Of a stretch of DNA of 39,347 bases, positions 25,194-34,789 are shown in pieces. A program made the translations under genes and the position numbers. The stretch comes from Tenacibaculum sp. Lineage in GTDB: Bacteria > Bacteroidota > Bacteroidia > Flavobacteriales > Flavobacteriaceae. The DNA lies in assembly GCA_020629275.1 (NCBI GenBank), contig JAHDDQ010000027.1, positions 1 to 39,347 on the forward strand, written 5' to 3'. The first letter of the stretch is position 1; every line of letters starts with the position of its first letter. Under the pieces are notes generated by a model, which saw only the letters and a program-made list of their open reading frames with translations, did no database searches and had not been told where the DNA came from.

Positions 25194-25631
25194 ATGAATA
25201 AAAGAATATTAACAGCGTTAATCGCAGTTATTGCTCTGATAGGACTTGTTCTTTTTATTAGAGTGATGATGACAGACCCAGAAGATGTCGCAGCTATTTC
25301 AAATGCATCTTCACCAATTGTAACTTTTTCACTAGGGTTACTTATAGCTACAGTTGCTATTGCAATTATAGCATCGGTTTTAGGAGTTGCTAAAAATCCA
25401 AAAGCATTAAAGAAAACTCTTTTAGGAGTAGTTGCTTTAGGCGTAATAATTTTAATATCATACTTGTTCGCAGATTCAACCATAGTTTACAATGCTAATG
25501 GGGAAATCATTGCAGCGGCTAAGAGTGCCGTGTCTACACTTACAAGTACAGGTATATGGTCAAGTCTTATTTTATTAGTAATAGGAGGGGCTTTCTTTAT
25601 TTTTGATTTATTAAAAGGATTAGTAAAATAA
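25194..25631 (+). CDS. Membrane protein between exbB and exbD, unknown
   Basis: 145 residues with four hydrophobic segments (about 4-22, 37-60, 71-89 and 120-140). No domain is recognised. It starts 8 bases after exbB and ends 6 bases before exbD, so it is certainly expressed with them. A protein of this kind is common at this position in Flavobacteriaceae; it may be a fourth subunit or a stability factor of the ExbB/ExbD complex (inference from position). Confidence 0.85.
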   Translation: MNKRILTALIAVIALIGLVLFIRVMMTDPEDVAAISNASSPIVTFSLGLLIATVAIAIIASVLGVAKNPKALKKTLLGVVALGVIILISYLFADSTIVYNANGEIIAAAKSAVSTLTSTGIWSSLILLVIGGAFFIFDLLKGLVK

Positions 25632-25637
25632 TAATTT

Positions 25638-26273
25638 ATGGCAAGAAGAGAAAACCCGGAAATTAATGCAGGTTCTATGGCTGATATAGCCTTCTTGCTA
25701 CTTATATTTTTCCTTGTAACTACTACTATGGATGTTGATTCAGGTATTTCGAAGAAATTAGCTGAAAAACCTCCTAAGAATTACGAACCACCAAAAATTA
25801 AAGAGAAGAATATCTTTCAAATTAGTATTAACAGAAATAATGAACTATTTGTAGATGGCGACGTTATGGAGTTAAAAGGTTTAAAAGAAGCAGCTCTTAA
25901 GTTTATAGATAACGGTGGTGGTATTGGTAATCCAATGCCAGGAGAGGATAAAGGTAAGGCGTGTGATTATTGTACAGGAGACAGAGATGAAACATCTTCA
26001 GACCATCCTAATAAAGCAATAATTTCAATAGAAAGTGATAGGGCTACTGAGTATGGTACATACGTAGTTGTTCAAAATGAACTACTTCGTGCTTATGCAG
26101 AATTGAGAAATAAACTTTGTCAGAAAGAGTTTAGAATGTCTTTTGCAGAGTTAGAAGAATCGTATAAGAAAGGTGGTCGTAAAGATGAGGAATTGAAGAA
26201 GAAAGTTCAATTTATCAAGAATAGATATCCTCAAATTATCACGGATTTAGATCCTACTGATGATAATAAATAA
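25638..26273 (+). CDS. exbD: ExbD/TolR family protein, first copy
   Basis: 211 residues: a short cytoplasmic tail, one helix carrying the functional aspartate (Asp16 in SMADIAFLLLIFFLV), and a periplasmic domain. The periplasmic part is longer than usual, with a glycine-rich loop around NGGGIGNPMPGEDKGK and a CDYC pair that could bind metal or form a disulfide, and a lysine/glutamate-rich C-terminus. With ExbB it forms the proton-driven motor for TonB. The second exbD follows after 21 bases; two different ExbD subunits suggest a mixed dimer. Confidence 0.93.
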   Translation: MARRENPEINAGSMADIAFLLLIFFLVTTTMDVDSGISKKLAEKPPKNYEPPKIKEKNIFQISINRNNELFVDGDVMELKGLKEAALKFIDNGGGIGNPMPGEDKGKACDYCTGDRDETSSDHPNKAIISIESDRATEYGTYVVVQNELLRAYAELRNKLCQKEFRMSFAELEESYKKGGRKDEELKKKVQFIKNRYPQIITDLDPTDDNK

Positions 26274-26294
26274 CAACTATAAAAACAGTTAATT

Positions 26295-26768
26295 ATGTCT
26301 AAATTTAAAAAGAAGAAATCTGGTCAGCCAGCCATATCAACGGCTTCTTTACCTGATATTGTTTTTATGTTATTATTCTTTTTCATGGTAACTACTGTAA
26401 TGAGAGAAACTGACTTACAAATAGACAGTCCTCGTTTACCTAGTGCTACTGAAGTGAAAAAATTAGAGCATAAAAGTCTTGTTACCACTATCTATGTAGG
26501 TAAGGCAAAAGACAAAGATAAATATGGTTCAAGTTATAATAGAATCCAGTTAAATGATAAAATAGCGACACCAGATGACATTACTGCTTTTATAATGAAT
26601 AGTCGTGAAAAAGTTTCAGAAGCTGAAATTCCATTTATGACTACTTCTATCAAAGCAGATAAAGAATCTAGTGTAGGTACACTTACAGATATTAGATTGA
26701 AATTAAGAGATGTTAATGCTCTGAAATTGAGTTTATCAACTCAAAAGGGTAACACTATTTCAAAATAA
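26295..26768 (+). CDS. exbD: ExbD/TolR family protein, second copy
   Basis: 157 residues. Basic start (KFKKKKSG), then the helix with the conserved aspartate (Asp21 in SLPDIVFMLLFFFMV) and a periplasmic domain of normal length without the cysteine loop of the first copy. Last gene of the operon; a strong terminator lies 20 bases after it. Confidence 0.93.
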   Translation: MSKFKKKKSGQPAISTASLPDIVFMLLFFFMVTTVMRETDLQIDSPRLPSATEVKKLEHKSLVTTIYVGKAKDKDKYGSSYNRIQLNDKIATPDDITAFIMNSREKVSEAEIPFMTTSIKADKESSVGTLTDIRLKLRDVNALKLSLSTQKGNTISK

Positions 26769-26787
26769 GTATTTACACATATTTTAT

Positions 26788-26819
26788 AAAAAGAGCAATT
26801 TTAGAATTGCTCTTTTTTT
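26788..26819 (+). terminator. Intrinsic terminator of the exbB-exbD operon
   Basis: AAAAAGAGCAATT (26788-26800) and its exact complement (26805-26817) make a 13-bp stem with the tetraloop TTAG, followed by T residues. Confidence 0.9.
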
Positions 26820-26839
26820 CGTTTAAATAAATTATCTTT

Positions 26840-27520
26840 ATGTACATGAAACATACTAATTTAAAATTTTCACTAGTTTTATGCTTATTATTTTCAATTA
26901 ATGCTATCAGTCAAATTGATTCATTAAAAGTCGGAGATAAATATTGGGAAGATCAATTATTTTTCGCGATTACTTATGACATTACTACAGATAAATTACA
27001 AAATGAAACATCAAACGGCTTTTCATATAGTTTTTCTGCAGGATATATTAAAGATATACCCATAACAAAAAGTGGTAATATGTCTTTCGGAGTAGGAGCG
27101 GGTTATAGTTTTAACTCACTTAATAATTTATTACAAGTTACAGACACTAATACATTACAAATACCAAACAATATTTCAGCAAATAAGATTAAACTTCATG
27201 ATCTAATTATACCACTACAGTTTAGATGGAGAACTTCTGATGCAGTTACGTATTCATTTTGGCGTATATATACAGGGATTAGGTTTACATATAATTTATC
27301 TAATAAGTTTACTTACAGAGAAAATGATAATCTAATTGAGTTCAATAATATCAACGTTTTTAATAACTTTCAAACAGGTCTAGAGTTATCTGCTGGTTAT
27401 GGAGCGTTCAATTTCTTTATATACCATGGATTAAGTTCAATTTTCAAAGACACATCTATAAATAATAAAGAAGTGAATACAACAATAACGAAGTTTGGTT
27501 TAATTTTTTACCTATTATAA
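26840..27520 (+). CDS. Small outer-membrane beta-barrel (porin family-like) protein
   Basis: 226 residues with a signal peptide ending near NAISQ (residue 25). The mature protein begins DKYWEDQLFFAITYD, followed by alternating strands ending in GLIFYLL, as in the 8- to 10-stranded outer-membrane proteins of Bacteroidota. It resembles the PorT/porin-like group in general build, but I cannot assign it to PorT. The start may be ATG at 26840 or 26846; TATCTTTA at 26833-26840 looks like a -7 promoter box, which would favour 26846 and a leaderless message. Its last bases overlap the convergent gene by 6. Confidence 0.8.
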   Translation: MYMKHTNLKFSLVLCLLFSINAISQIDSLKVGDKYWEDQLFFAITYDITTDKLQNETSNGFSYSFSAGYIKDIPITKSGNMSFGVGAGYSFNSLNNLLQVTDTNTLQIPNNISANKIKLHDLIIPLQFRWRTSDAVTYSFWRIYTGIRFTYNLSNKFTYRENDNLIEFNNINVFNNFQTGLELSAGYGAFNFFIYHGLSSIFKDTSINNKEVNTTITKFGLIFYLL

Positions 27521-28114
27521 CATATAATAAACGAGAAGTTGCCCCATTAAACCTATTATAAACCCTAAATAAACCTCTTTAGGAGTATGTACCTTTAAAT
27601 GTAGTCTAGAGCTAGCCAAAAGCCCAGAAAGTAGCATAAAAATGACTAAAATAGGAAGTATAGATATGTTTATGATCCAGTGTAGAATAATAAAATAGCC
27701 AAAAGCACTTCCCATTGATAATAAATGCAAACTAGTTTTGACCTTTGTAAGAAAGATGAAATAAACAACAATCATACTAATCAACGTACCATAAAACAGA
27801 TAAGATAATTCTCTAATGCTATTAAATTGTTGAAAAAACTTCCCTAAGACTAAAAAGATACACACCATTACAAAAAGAGGGATTTTCCGCTCTTCTATGG
27901 AATGAACTTCAAAGGAATTTATTTTTCCAATTAATTTCAAAAATAATAAAAGCAAAATAGGAATAACATAAGTAGCTATAAATACAATAGCTAAGAAAAG
28001 TGCATATTGTGTGGTGTTGAAATTCGTAGTTTTCAGTATAAAATACAGCAATACACCAATAGTAGGCATAACTATTGGATGTAATATGGTTGATATTAGT
28101 TTATGCCTGCGCAT
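27515..28114 (-). CDS. PAP2-superfamily-like membrane protein
   Basis: 199 residues with six hydrophobic segments. The end, ASSRLHLKVHTPKEVYLGFIIG, resembles the last catalytic motif (SR-x5-H-x3-D) of PAP2 lipid phosphatases, with SRLHLKVHTPKE where a phosphatase has Asp; the first motifs are not clear, so it may be inactive or of another specificity. The start codon overlaps the rpoN stop (TAATG), a typical sign of coupled translation. Possible role in lipid phosphate metabolism, uncertain. Confidence 0.75.
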   Translation of the reverse strand: MRRHKLISTILHPIVMPTIGVLLYFILKTTNFNTTQYALFLAIVFIATYVIPILLLLFLKLIGKINSFEVHSIEERKIPLFVMVCIFLVLGKFFQQFNSIRELSYLFYGTLISMIVVYFIFLTKVKTSLHLLSMGSAFGYFIILHWIINISILPILVIFMLLSGLLASSRLHLKVHTPKEVYLGFIIGLMGQLLVYYML

Positions 28115-29577
28115 TAAATTTCTTTTCTCAATCTTGCCACAGGAATATCCAGTTGTTCTCTATATTTAGCGACAGTTCTTCTGGCTATAGGATAACCTTT
28201 TTCCTTTAAAATTTTTGATAATTTCTCATCGGTTAAAGGTTTACGTTTGTCTTCTTCGCTAACTACATTTTCTAATATCTTTTTTATTTCTCTAGTTGAA
28301 ACATCTTCCCCTTGGTCATTTTTCATAGATTCAGAGAAAAACTCTTTTATCAATTTTGTACCATAAGGTGTCGAAACATACTTACTATTTGCAACACGTG
28401 AAACAGTAGATACATCCATCTCGATTTTATCAGCGATATCCTTTAAGATCATTGGTTTTAACTTACGCTCATCACCCGTTAAAAAATAATCATATTGATA
28501 ATGCATTATAGAGTTCATGGTGACTAACAATGTTTGTTGTCGTTGCTTTATAGCATCAATAAACCATTTAGCAGCGTCTAGTTTTTGCTTTATAAATAGC
28601 ACAGCGTCTTTTTGAGACTTACTCTTCTCCTTTGAATCTTGATATCCTTTGAGCATATTATTATATGTTCTTGATACATGAAGTTCAGGAGCATTTCTAG
28701 AGTTTAAAGTTAATTCTAACTTACCATCAATAATTCTGATGGTAAAATCGGGTACTATCTGTTCAGCAATTTTATTGTTTCCAGCATAAGAACTCCCTGG
28801 TTTAGGATTTAACCTAGAAATTTCAGAGTTAACTTCTTTAAGCTCCTCTTCAGAAATATTGAACTTATCTAACAACTTCTTGTAATGCTTTTTAACAAAA
28901 TGGTCAAAAGCATTTTCCAGTATATTAATGGCTAAAGCCCGACTTTTATTTTCGGTTTTATTCTTTAATTGAATAATTAGACACTCTTTTAAATCTCTGG
29001 CTCCAACACCAATTGGATCTAGTTTATGTACAACATTTAAAAGTATTTTTTCTACATTTTCTTCAGTTGTAAAAACGTTTTGAGTAAAAGCTAAATCATC
29101 AACTAGATCAATAACTTCACGCCTAATATATCCACTATCATCTATACTACCTACCAAGAATTCTGCGATTAAACGCTGTTCATCATTAATCCTAAAAGTA
29201 TTAAGTTGATTTTTTAGTGATTGGTGGAAGGTGGTCCCTGCTGCATAAGGAACTTGTTTTTCTTCATCGTCTGGGGAATAGTTATTAGCTTGCGTTTTAT
29301 AGCTAGGAAACTCATCATCACTTAAATATTCATCAATATTAATATCATCAGTTTCTATCTTTTCATTACCCGAATCGTCATAATCGACATCGTTTGCTAA
29401 TGAATCTTCAAAGTTTTCAGGTTCTTCTTTTCCAGTATCTAGCGCTGGGTTTTCTTCTATTTCTTGTTTCAAACGTTCTTCAAAAGCTTGTGTAGGCAAT
29501 TGAATTAATTTCATCAACTGAATTTGTTGAGGAGATAACTTCTGAAGTAATTTTTGATGTAAACTTTGTTTTAACAT
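28114..29577 (-). CDS. rpoN: RNA polymerase sigma-54 factor
   Basis: 487 residues, normal length. The glutamine-rich N-terminal activator-contact region (LHQKLLQKLSPQQIQLMKLIQLP) is present, followed by a long acidic linker, the core-binding domain, a helix-turn-helix region (IADKIEMDVSTVSRVANSKYV) and the RpoN box ARRTVAKYRE (465-474). It directs transcription from -24/-12 promoters and needs an ATP-driven activator. It lies downstream of asnS with a terminator between and is translationally coupled to the PAP2-like gene. Confidence 0.97.
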   Translation of the reverse strand: MLKQSLHQKLLQKLSPQQIQLMKLIQLPTQAFEERLKQEIEENPALDTGKEEPENFEDSLANDVDYDDSGNEKIETDDINIDEYLSDDEFPSYKTQANNYSPDDEEKQVPYAAGTTFHQSLKNQLNTFRINDEQRLIAEFLVGSIDDSGYIRREVIDLVDDLAFTQNVFTTEENVEKILLNVVHKLDPIGVGARDLKECLIIQLKNKTENKSRALAINILENAFDHFVKKHYKKLLDKFNISEEELKEVNSEISRLNPKPGSSYAGNNKIAEQIVPDFTIRIIDGKLELTLNSRNAPELHVSRTYNNMLKGYQDSKEKSKSQKDAVLFIKQKLDAAKWFIDAIKQRQQTLLVTMNSIMHYQYDYFLTGDERKLKPMILKDIADKIEMDVSTVSRVANSKYVSTPYGTKLIKEFFSESMKNDQGEDVSTREIKKILENVVSEEDKRKPLTDEKLSKILKEKGYPIARRTVAKYREQLDIPVARLRKEI

Positions 29578-29600
29578 AAATACAAATATATAAATTCAAT

Positions 29601-29637
29601 AAAAAAGAAAATCGTCATTCGGTTAAGAATGACGATT
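29601..29637 (-). terminator. Intrinsic terminator of asnS
   Basis: AATCGTCATTC (29610-29620) and its exact complement (29627-29637) form an 11-bp stem with a 6-base loop. On the minus strand it is followed by a T-rich run (complement of 29601-29609). It lies between asnS and rpoN. Confidence 0.85.
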
Positions 29638-29664
29638 ACTTTACAATATATTTTTATTCAATTT

Positions 29665-31098
29665 TTAAAACTCAGCATTTTGAGGGGTTCTAGGGAAAGG
29701 AATAACATCACGAATATTTCCCATACCCGTTGTAAAAAGCACTAAACGCTCAAAACCTAAACCAAATCCTGAATGTACAGCTGTACCGAATTTTCGGGTA
29801 TCTAAATACCACCATAATTCTTCCTCTTCTATACCTAAATCAGCCATTTTTTCTTTCAAAACATCTAAGCGCTCTTCTCTTTGAGACCCACCAACCATTT
29901 CACCAATACCTGGAAATAATACATCCATAGCACGAACAGTTTTTCCGTCTTCATTCAAACGCATATAAAACGCCTTTATACTTGCAGGATAATCAAATAG
30001 AATTACAGGACACTTAAAATGTTTTTCAACTAAATATCGCTCGTGTTCAGACTGTAAATCTGCTCCCCATTCGTTAATAAGATATTGAAATTTCTTCTTT
30101 TTATTTGGTTTAGAGTTTCTTAAAATATCAATAGCTTCTGTATACGATACACGTTTAAAGTTGTTATCGACAACAAAATTTAAACGTTCCAATAATCCCA
30201 TTTCACTACGTTGTGCTTGAGGCTTTGTTTTTTCCTCTTGAGTTAATCGATTATCTAAAAATGCTAAATCATCTTTACAAGTTTCTAAAACATATTTCAA
30301 AACATTTTTAATGAAATCTTCAGACAAATCCATATTTGCATCTAAATCATTAAATGCAACCTCTGGTTCAATCATCCAAAATTCAGCTAAATGTCTTGTA
30401 GTATTTGAATTTTCTGCTCTAAAAGTTGGGCCAAATGTATATACTTTCCCCAATGCCATAGCATAGGTTTCAGCTTCTAACTGTCCAGAAACCGTTAAGT
30501 TAGTTTCTTTACCAAAAAAATCTTTTGTATAATCAATATTACCTTCTTCGTTAAGAGGAGCTTTATTAGCGTCGAAAGAAGTCACTTTAAACATTTCTCC
30601 TGCACCTTCAGCATCAGAGCCAGTTACAATAGGAGTATTTACATAATAAAATCCGTTTTGTTGGAAATATTGATGCACGGCAAATGATAGAGCTGAACGT
30701 ACACGCATTACTGCACTAAATGTATTAGTACGAACTCTTAAATGTGCATTTTCACGTAAAAATTCTAAACTGTGTTTTTTAGGTTGAATAGGATATTCAT
30801 CAGGATTAGAATCTCCTAAAATCTCTAAATTTGTTGTTTGTATCTCTACAGTTTGCCCTTTTCCTTGGCTTTCCACTAGTGTTCCTTTTATAGAAATTGC
30901 AGCACCAGTAGTTATTCTTTTTAATGTGTTTTCATCGGTGTTTTCAAAATCAACTACACATTGTATATTTTTTATAGTAGATCCGTCATTTAAGGCTATA
31001 AAACGGTTGCTTCTAAATGTTCTAACCCAACCTTTTATATGTACTTCTTGTAAAAACTTATCTGAAGCTAATAATTCTTTTACGCTACTTCTTTTCAT
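29665..31098 (-). CDS. asnS: Asparaginyl-tRNA synthetase
   Basis: Charges tRNA-Asn in the cytoplasm. 477 residues, class II: N-terminal OB-fold anticodon-binding domain ([18 protein letters not shown] at 20-37), then the catalytic core with motif 2 ([20 protein letters not shown]) and motif 3 ([12 protein letters not shown]) near the C-terminus. AsnRS rather than AspRS is indicated by the overall length and by the EFWMIEPE context. The gene is single, with its own terminator. Confidence 0.97.
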   Translation of the reverse strand: MKRSSVKELLASDKFLQEVHIKGWVRTFRSNRFIALNDGSTIKNIQCVVDFENTDENTLKRITTGAAISIKGTLVESQGKGQTVEIQTTNLEILGDSNPDEYPIQPKKHSLEFLRENAHLRVRTNTFSAVMRVRSALSFAVHQYFQQNGFYYVNTPIVTGSDAEGAGEMFKVTSFDANKAPLNEEGNIDYTKDFFGKETNLTVSGQLEAETYAMALGKVYTFGPTFRAENSNTTRHLAEFWMIEPEVAFNDLDANMDLSEDFIKNVLKYVLETCKDDLAFLDNRLTQEEKTKPQAQRSEMGLLERLNFVVDNNFKRVSYTEAIDILRNSKPNKKKKFQYLINEWGADLQSEHERYLVEKHFKCPVILFDYPASIKAFYMRLNEDGKTVRAMDVLFPGIGEMVGGSQREERLDVLKEKMADLGIEEEELWWYLDTRKFGTAVHSGFGLGFERLVLFTTGMGNIRDVIPFPRTPQNAEF

Positions 31099-31194
31099 AA
31101 TTCTTAAAAAAATTGATAGGCAAATATAATTTTTTAAGAATAGTTGGACAATTATATAGCGTTAGTAATATGGAATAAATTGAAAATAGATTTG

Positions 31195-31202
31195 TAGCTT
31201 TG
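31195..31202 (+). promoter_or_regulatory. Candidate -7 promoter box (TAGCTTTG) at the ATPase start
   Basis: An exact TAnnTTTG match lies only 9 bases before the ATG at 31212, so transcription would start at or within a few bases of the start codon. A -33 TTG at the right distance is not seen. Confidence 0.4.
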
Positions 31203-31211
31203 CTTAAAAAG

Positions 31212-32285
31212 ATGTCAAAATTACTAAAAGCTTACGATAGTTATGGAGATGTAGAAAGAGGACCGCTTTTTACATTTTATTTTGATACTCTACCTTCTGA
31301 ATTAGTTTTTGAAACTCCACTAAAGGAAACTAAAGAGAATATAGCTAATGTTTTAAAAGTATTGGCGCTATCGCCCACAGATTATACTACAATTTTTAAG
31401 AATTGGAAAACAGAAGATACAGCAAATGCGGACTCTAGTGAAGACTATCCATATCAAATCCTTTATAAAAATAATAGTAAAAAAGGACTGATTAAAGTAA
31501 CTTTAGATAGTAGTACGTTGAAAATTGAGTTTATGTACGATTGTATTGATAGTTCATTAGAAAACTGGATTATTGCAAAAAATCAAGAGCTACGTAAACG
31601 ATTTGGTATTTCAAAATCGCCAACATTTAAAGTACTAACGAGGTCTAATTCTTATTATGAAACTGAAGATGTAAAAACTGAGAATGTAAAATTAGATATT
31701 GAAACGAATTATAACGAAGATTTTTTACCTATTCACAACAAAATTTTTGAAGCTATACATTCAAATAAATCTGGACTTATATTATTGCATGGGGTTCCTG
31801 GTACAGGTAAAACTACTTATATCAAAGGATTAATTTCTAATAATAAAGAGGCTAATTTTATTTTTATTCAAAATGATTTTATAAACAGTTTATTAGATCC
31901 TGAGTTTATTTCCTTTCTACTAAAACAGCGAAACTCCATTCTGGTTGTCGAAGACGCAGAGAAAGTAATTACGAGTAGAGAACAAATGAAAAATGAGTCT
32001 GTAGTTTCTACGTTATTACAACTCACAGACGGTTTATTTAGTGATTATTTAAATATTAAAGTAATATGTAGTTTCAATACGCATTTATCTAAAATAGACA
32101 AAGCATTAATGCGTAAAGGTAGAATGATAGCTATGTATGAATTTAAACCATTAAGTTTAGATAAAACTAATAAATTATTGAAAGATCAAGGTATAAAGGC
32201 ATCAAATAAGGGGTTAACCATAGCAGAAATTATAAATCACGGCTCAGATAACTACGATAGCGAAGGTACCAGAATAGGTTTTTAA
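31212..32285 (+). CDS. AAA-family ATPase with unknown N-terminal domain
   Basis: 357 residues from the ATG at 31212; a TTG at 31200 is in frame but lies inside a probable promoter box. The first about 170 residues match no domain I know. The AAA module follows: Walker A HGVPGTGKTT (about 194-203), Walker B ILVVEDAE (about 243-250) with sensor-like CSFNTH, and the arginine-finger-like MRKGRM. The order and the short C-terminal lid resemble Bcs1/CDC48-type AAA proteins. It lacks a transmembrane helix, so it should be cytosolic. It stands alone between asnS (divergent) and the MMPL exporter (convergent). The partner or substrate is unknown. Confidence 0.85.
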   Translation: MSKLLKAYDSYGDVERGPLFTFYFDTLPSELVFETPLKETKENIANVLKVLALSPTDYTTIFKNWKTEDTANADSSEDYPYQILYKNNSKKGLIKVTLDSSTLKIEFMYDCIDSSLENWIIAKNQELRKRFGISKSPTFKVLTRSNSYYETEDVKTENVKLDIETNYNEDFLPIHNKIFEAIHSNKSGLILLHGVPGTGKTTYIKGLISNNKEANFIFIQNDFINSLLDPEFISFLLKQRNSILVVEDAEKVITSREQMKNESVVSTLLQLTDGLFSDYLNIKVICSFNTHLSKIDKALMRKGRMIAMYEFKPLSLDKTNKLLKDQGIKASNKGLTIAEIINHGSDNYDSEGTRIGF

Positions 32286-32323
32286 TTTATATTAATTAAT
32301 GGATGGAATAAATACTTGTACAA

Positions 32324-34696
32324 CTATTTGTTTTTCCCATTTTCTTTCGGTGGGAAAATCTTAAAATTGGTTTCTTTCAATACTTTCTGATTTGCTATTT
32401 TCTTTTCAAAAGATAAAAGAAGAGAAGGTAGTAAAAGTAAATTAGAAACCATTGCCAGTAATAGCGTAACAGAAACTAAGCCTCCTAACGCTATCGTACC
32501 TCCAAAACTTGAAACTGTAAAGACTAAAAAACCAAAAAACAATACTATGGAAGTATAAAACATACTCACACCAGTTTCTTTTAATGCTGAATATACAGCA
32601 GGTTTTACTTTCCAATTATTGGCTAATAACTCTTGACGATATTTTGCTAAGAAATGTATAGTGTCGTCCACGGAAATCCCAAAAGCAATACTAAATACTA
32701 AAATAGTTGAAGGCTTTATTGGAATATTAAAGAACCCCATTAATCCAGCAGTAATTAATAAAGGAAGCATATTAGGGATCAGAGAGATTAAAATCATCTG
32801 AGGGGAACGAAACATCCAAGCCATAAATATAGAAATTAAGACAATGGCTAATGATAATGAAATTACTAAGTTCTTAATTAAATAATTTGTTCCTTTTAAA
32901 AAGACAAGCGCTTTACCTGTCATGGAAACATTAAATCGTTCTTCAGGAAACTGTTTTTTTATTACAGCATTTAATCGGTCTTGAATTATATCCATTTTAT
33001 CAGTACCAATATCCTTCATGAAGGTTGTAATACGCGCATACCTACCAGTACTGTCTACAAAATTTTTGAGCATTCCAGTATTAGTACCTGAGTTTTTTGT
33101 ATAAGCAAAAATATATGCTTTTTCTTGACCTGTAGGTAATTGATAGTATTTTGGGTTTCCGTTGTAATAAGCTTGCTTAGAATATTTAACTAAGTTGTTT
33201 ACTGATATAGGTTTTGAAAGCTCAGGGAAAGTTTCAATAGTTTCATTTAATTTTTCCATTTTCTTCAAAGTGGAAAGTTTCATCACGCCTTTTTCTTTTT
33301 TGGTATCAATTAAGATTTCTAAAGGCATGATACCTCCAAACTCATTTTCAAAGAATTTTATGTCTTTGTAAAATTGTTTGCTCTTAGGCATATCTTCAAT
33401 TAAACTACCAGAAACTCTAATTTGGTAAAGACCAATCATACTAAGTATGATGATAATTACACTTGTAATATAAACGGTAATTCTTTGGTTTTTAACCATA
33501 CGTTCCATCCAGTTTACAACATCTTCCATCCATCTTTTCTCTAGATGATTAAGGTGTTTTTTTTGTGGAAGTGGCATAAAACTATATAATATAGGTACTA
33601 TTAACAATGCTAATATGAAAATGCTAACAATATTAATTGAAGCCAAGACACCAAACTCACGTAGTAAATCACTTTTAACAAAAATAAAAGTTGCAAAACC
33701 AGAAGCAGTGGTAATATTTGTCATTAAAGTGGCATTACCAATCTTTGAAATTACTCTTTGTAATGATTTTGCTTGGTTACCATGCTTTTTAACTTCTTGT
33801 TGATATTTGTTAATTAGAAATACTGCATTAGGTACACCAATTACTATTATCAAGGGAGGTATTAAAGCTGTTAATACGGTTAATTCATAGCCTAAAAGAC
33901 CTATAAAACCGAATGCCCATACAACACCAACACCAACGACTAAAAGTGTAATAAATGTTGCTCTAAAAGACCTAAAAAAGAAAAAGAATATGATCGCAGT
34001 AATAACTAATGCTCCTAAAACAAAAAGCATCATTTCATCTGCAATATTCTTTGAATTTAATGTTCTAATATATGGCATTCCAGAAATTCTGACTTGAAGA
34101 TTATTTTCTAGCTCAAAATCTTTAATCAATGGAACAAGCACCTTCTCAATATAGTCTGCTCTTTTAGGAGTGTTAACAATATCTTTTTTTAGGTATATAG
34201 CTGTTTGTATAGTACCGCCATTGTTATAAAGAATATTTTCATAAAAAGGAAGTTTTTGAAATAGTTGAAGTTTAATATCGTTAATATTTTCCTTTGTTGT
34301 AGGTTCTTTATCGAATAGAGGGCTAATTACAAACTGTCTTTTCTTTCGATCTGCTTCTAATTTTTTTATATCAGATATAGAAACTGTAAGTTCAACTTCT
34401 GGGAAATCATTTAAACGCTTTGCTAATTTATTCCAAGCATTAAATTTATCAACAGAAAAAATAGTACTGTCTTTAACCCCTAAAATAACCAGATTACCTT
34501 CTTCACCAAAAATATCTAAAAACTTATCGTATTTAACATTTACGGGATGGTTACTAGGTAGGAGATTAGCTTCGGTATAAGAAAAACGAATGTGTTTAGT
34601 TTGAGTGACTAATAGTGCAGTAATTAAAATTATAGTTGCTAAAACCAAGTAACGGTTTCTCAAAATAAATCCTGCAATCTTTGTCCAAAAAGTCAT
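32324..34696 (-). CDS. MMPL/RND-family exporter
   Basis: 790 residues with the RND plan: one N-terminal helix, a periplasmic domain (about 40-215), five to six helices, a second helix opening the second half, another periplasmic domain (about 430-610) and a final helix bundle. The GVPNAVFLINKYQQE and FGISVDDTIHFLAKYRQE segments are the repeated transmembrane motifs of the hopanoid/MMPL-type group, with the Asp pair in VDD typical of proton-driven transport. It probably moves lipids or hydrophobic molecules. It lies 94 bases after frr on the same strand, separated by a terminator. Confidence 0.92.
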   Translation of the reverse strand: MTFWTKIAGFILRNRYLVLATIILITALLVTQTKHIRFSYTEANLLPSNHPVNVKYDKFLDIFGEEGNLVILGVKDSTIFSVDKFNAWNKLAKRLNDFPEVELTVSISDIKKLEADRKKRQFVISPLFDKEPTTKENINDIKLQLFQKLPFYENILYNNGGTIQTAIYLKKDIVNTPKRADYIEKVLVPLIKDFELENNLQVRISGMPYIRTLNSKNIADEMMLFVLGALVITAIIFFFFFRSFRATFITLLVVGVGVVWAFGFIGLLGYELTVLTALIPPLIIVIGVPNAVFLINKYQQEVKKHGNQAKSLQRVISKIGNATLMTNITTASGFATFIFVKSDLLREFGVLASINIVSIFILALLIVPILYSFMPLPQKKHLNHLEKRWMEDVVNWMERMVKNQRITVYITSVIIIILSMIGLYQIRVSGSLIEDMPKSKQFYKDIKFFENEFGGIMPLEILIDTKKEKGVMKLSTLKKMEKLNETIETFPELSKPISVNNLVKYSKQAYYNGNPKYYQLPTGQEKAYIFAYTKNSGTNTGMLKNFVDSTGRYARITTFMKDIGTDKMDIIQDRLNAVIKKQFPEERFNVSMTGKALVFLKGTNYLIKNLVISLSLAIVLISIFMAWMFRSPQMILISLIPNMLPLLITAGLMGFFNIPIKPSTILVFSIAFGISVDDTIHFLAKYRQELLANNWKVKPAVYSALKETGVSMFYTSIVLFFGFLVFTVSSFGGTIALGGLVSVTLLLAMVSNLLLLPSLLLSFEKKIANQKVLKETNFKIFPPKENGKNK

Positions 34697-34740
34697 TCAA
34701 AAAAATTTAGGTAAAGGTAATTAAAAAGGTGTAAGAATAT

Positions 34741-34770
34741 AAAAAAGAGTGTTATATAACACTCTTTTTT
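34741..34770 (-). terminator. Intrinsic terminator after frr (30-base palindrome)
   Basis: A perfect palindrome: AAAAAAGAGTGTTAT (34741-34755) followed by its exact complement. In RNA it gives about a 13-bp stem with a TATA loop and a run of T on either strand, 20 bases after the frr stop. Confidence 0.9.
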
Positions 34771-34789
34771 ATATAAGATATCTAAGTTA

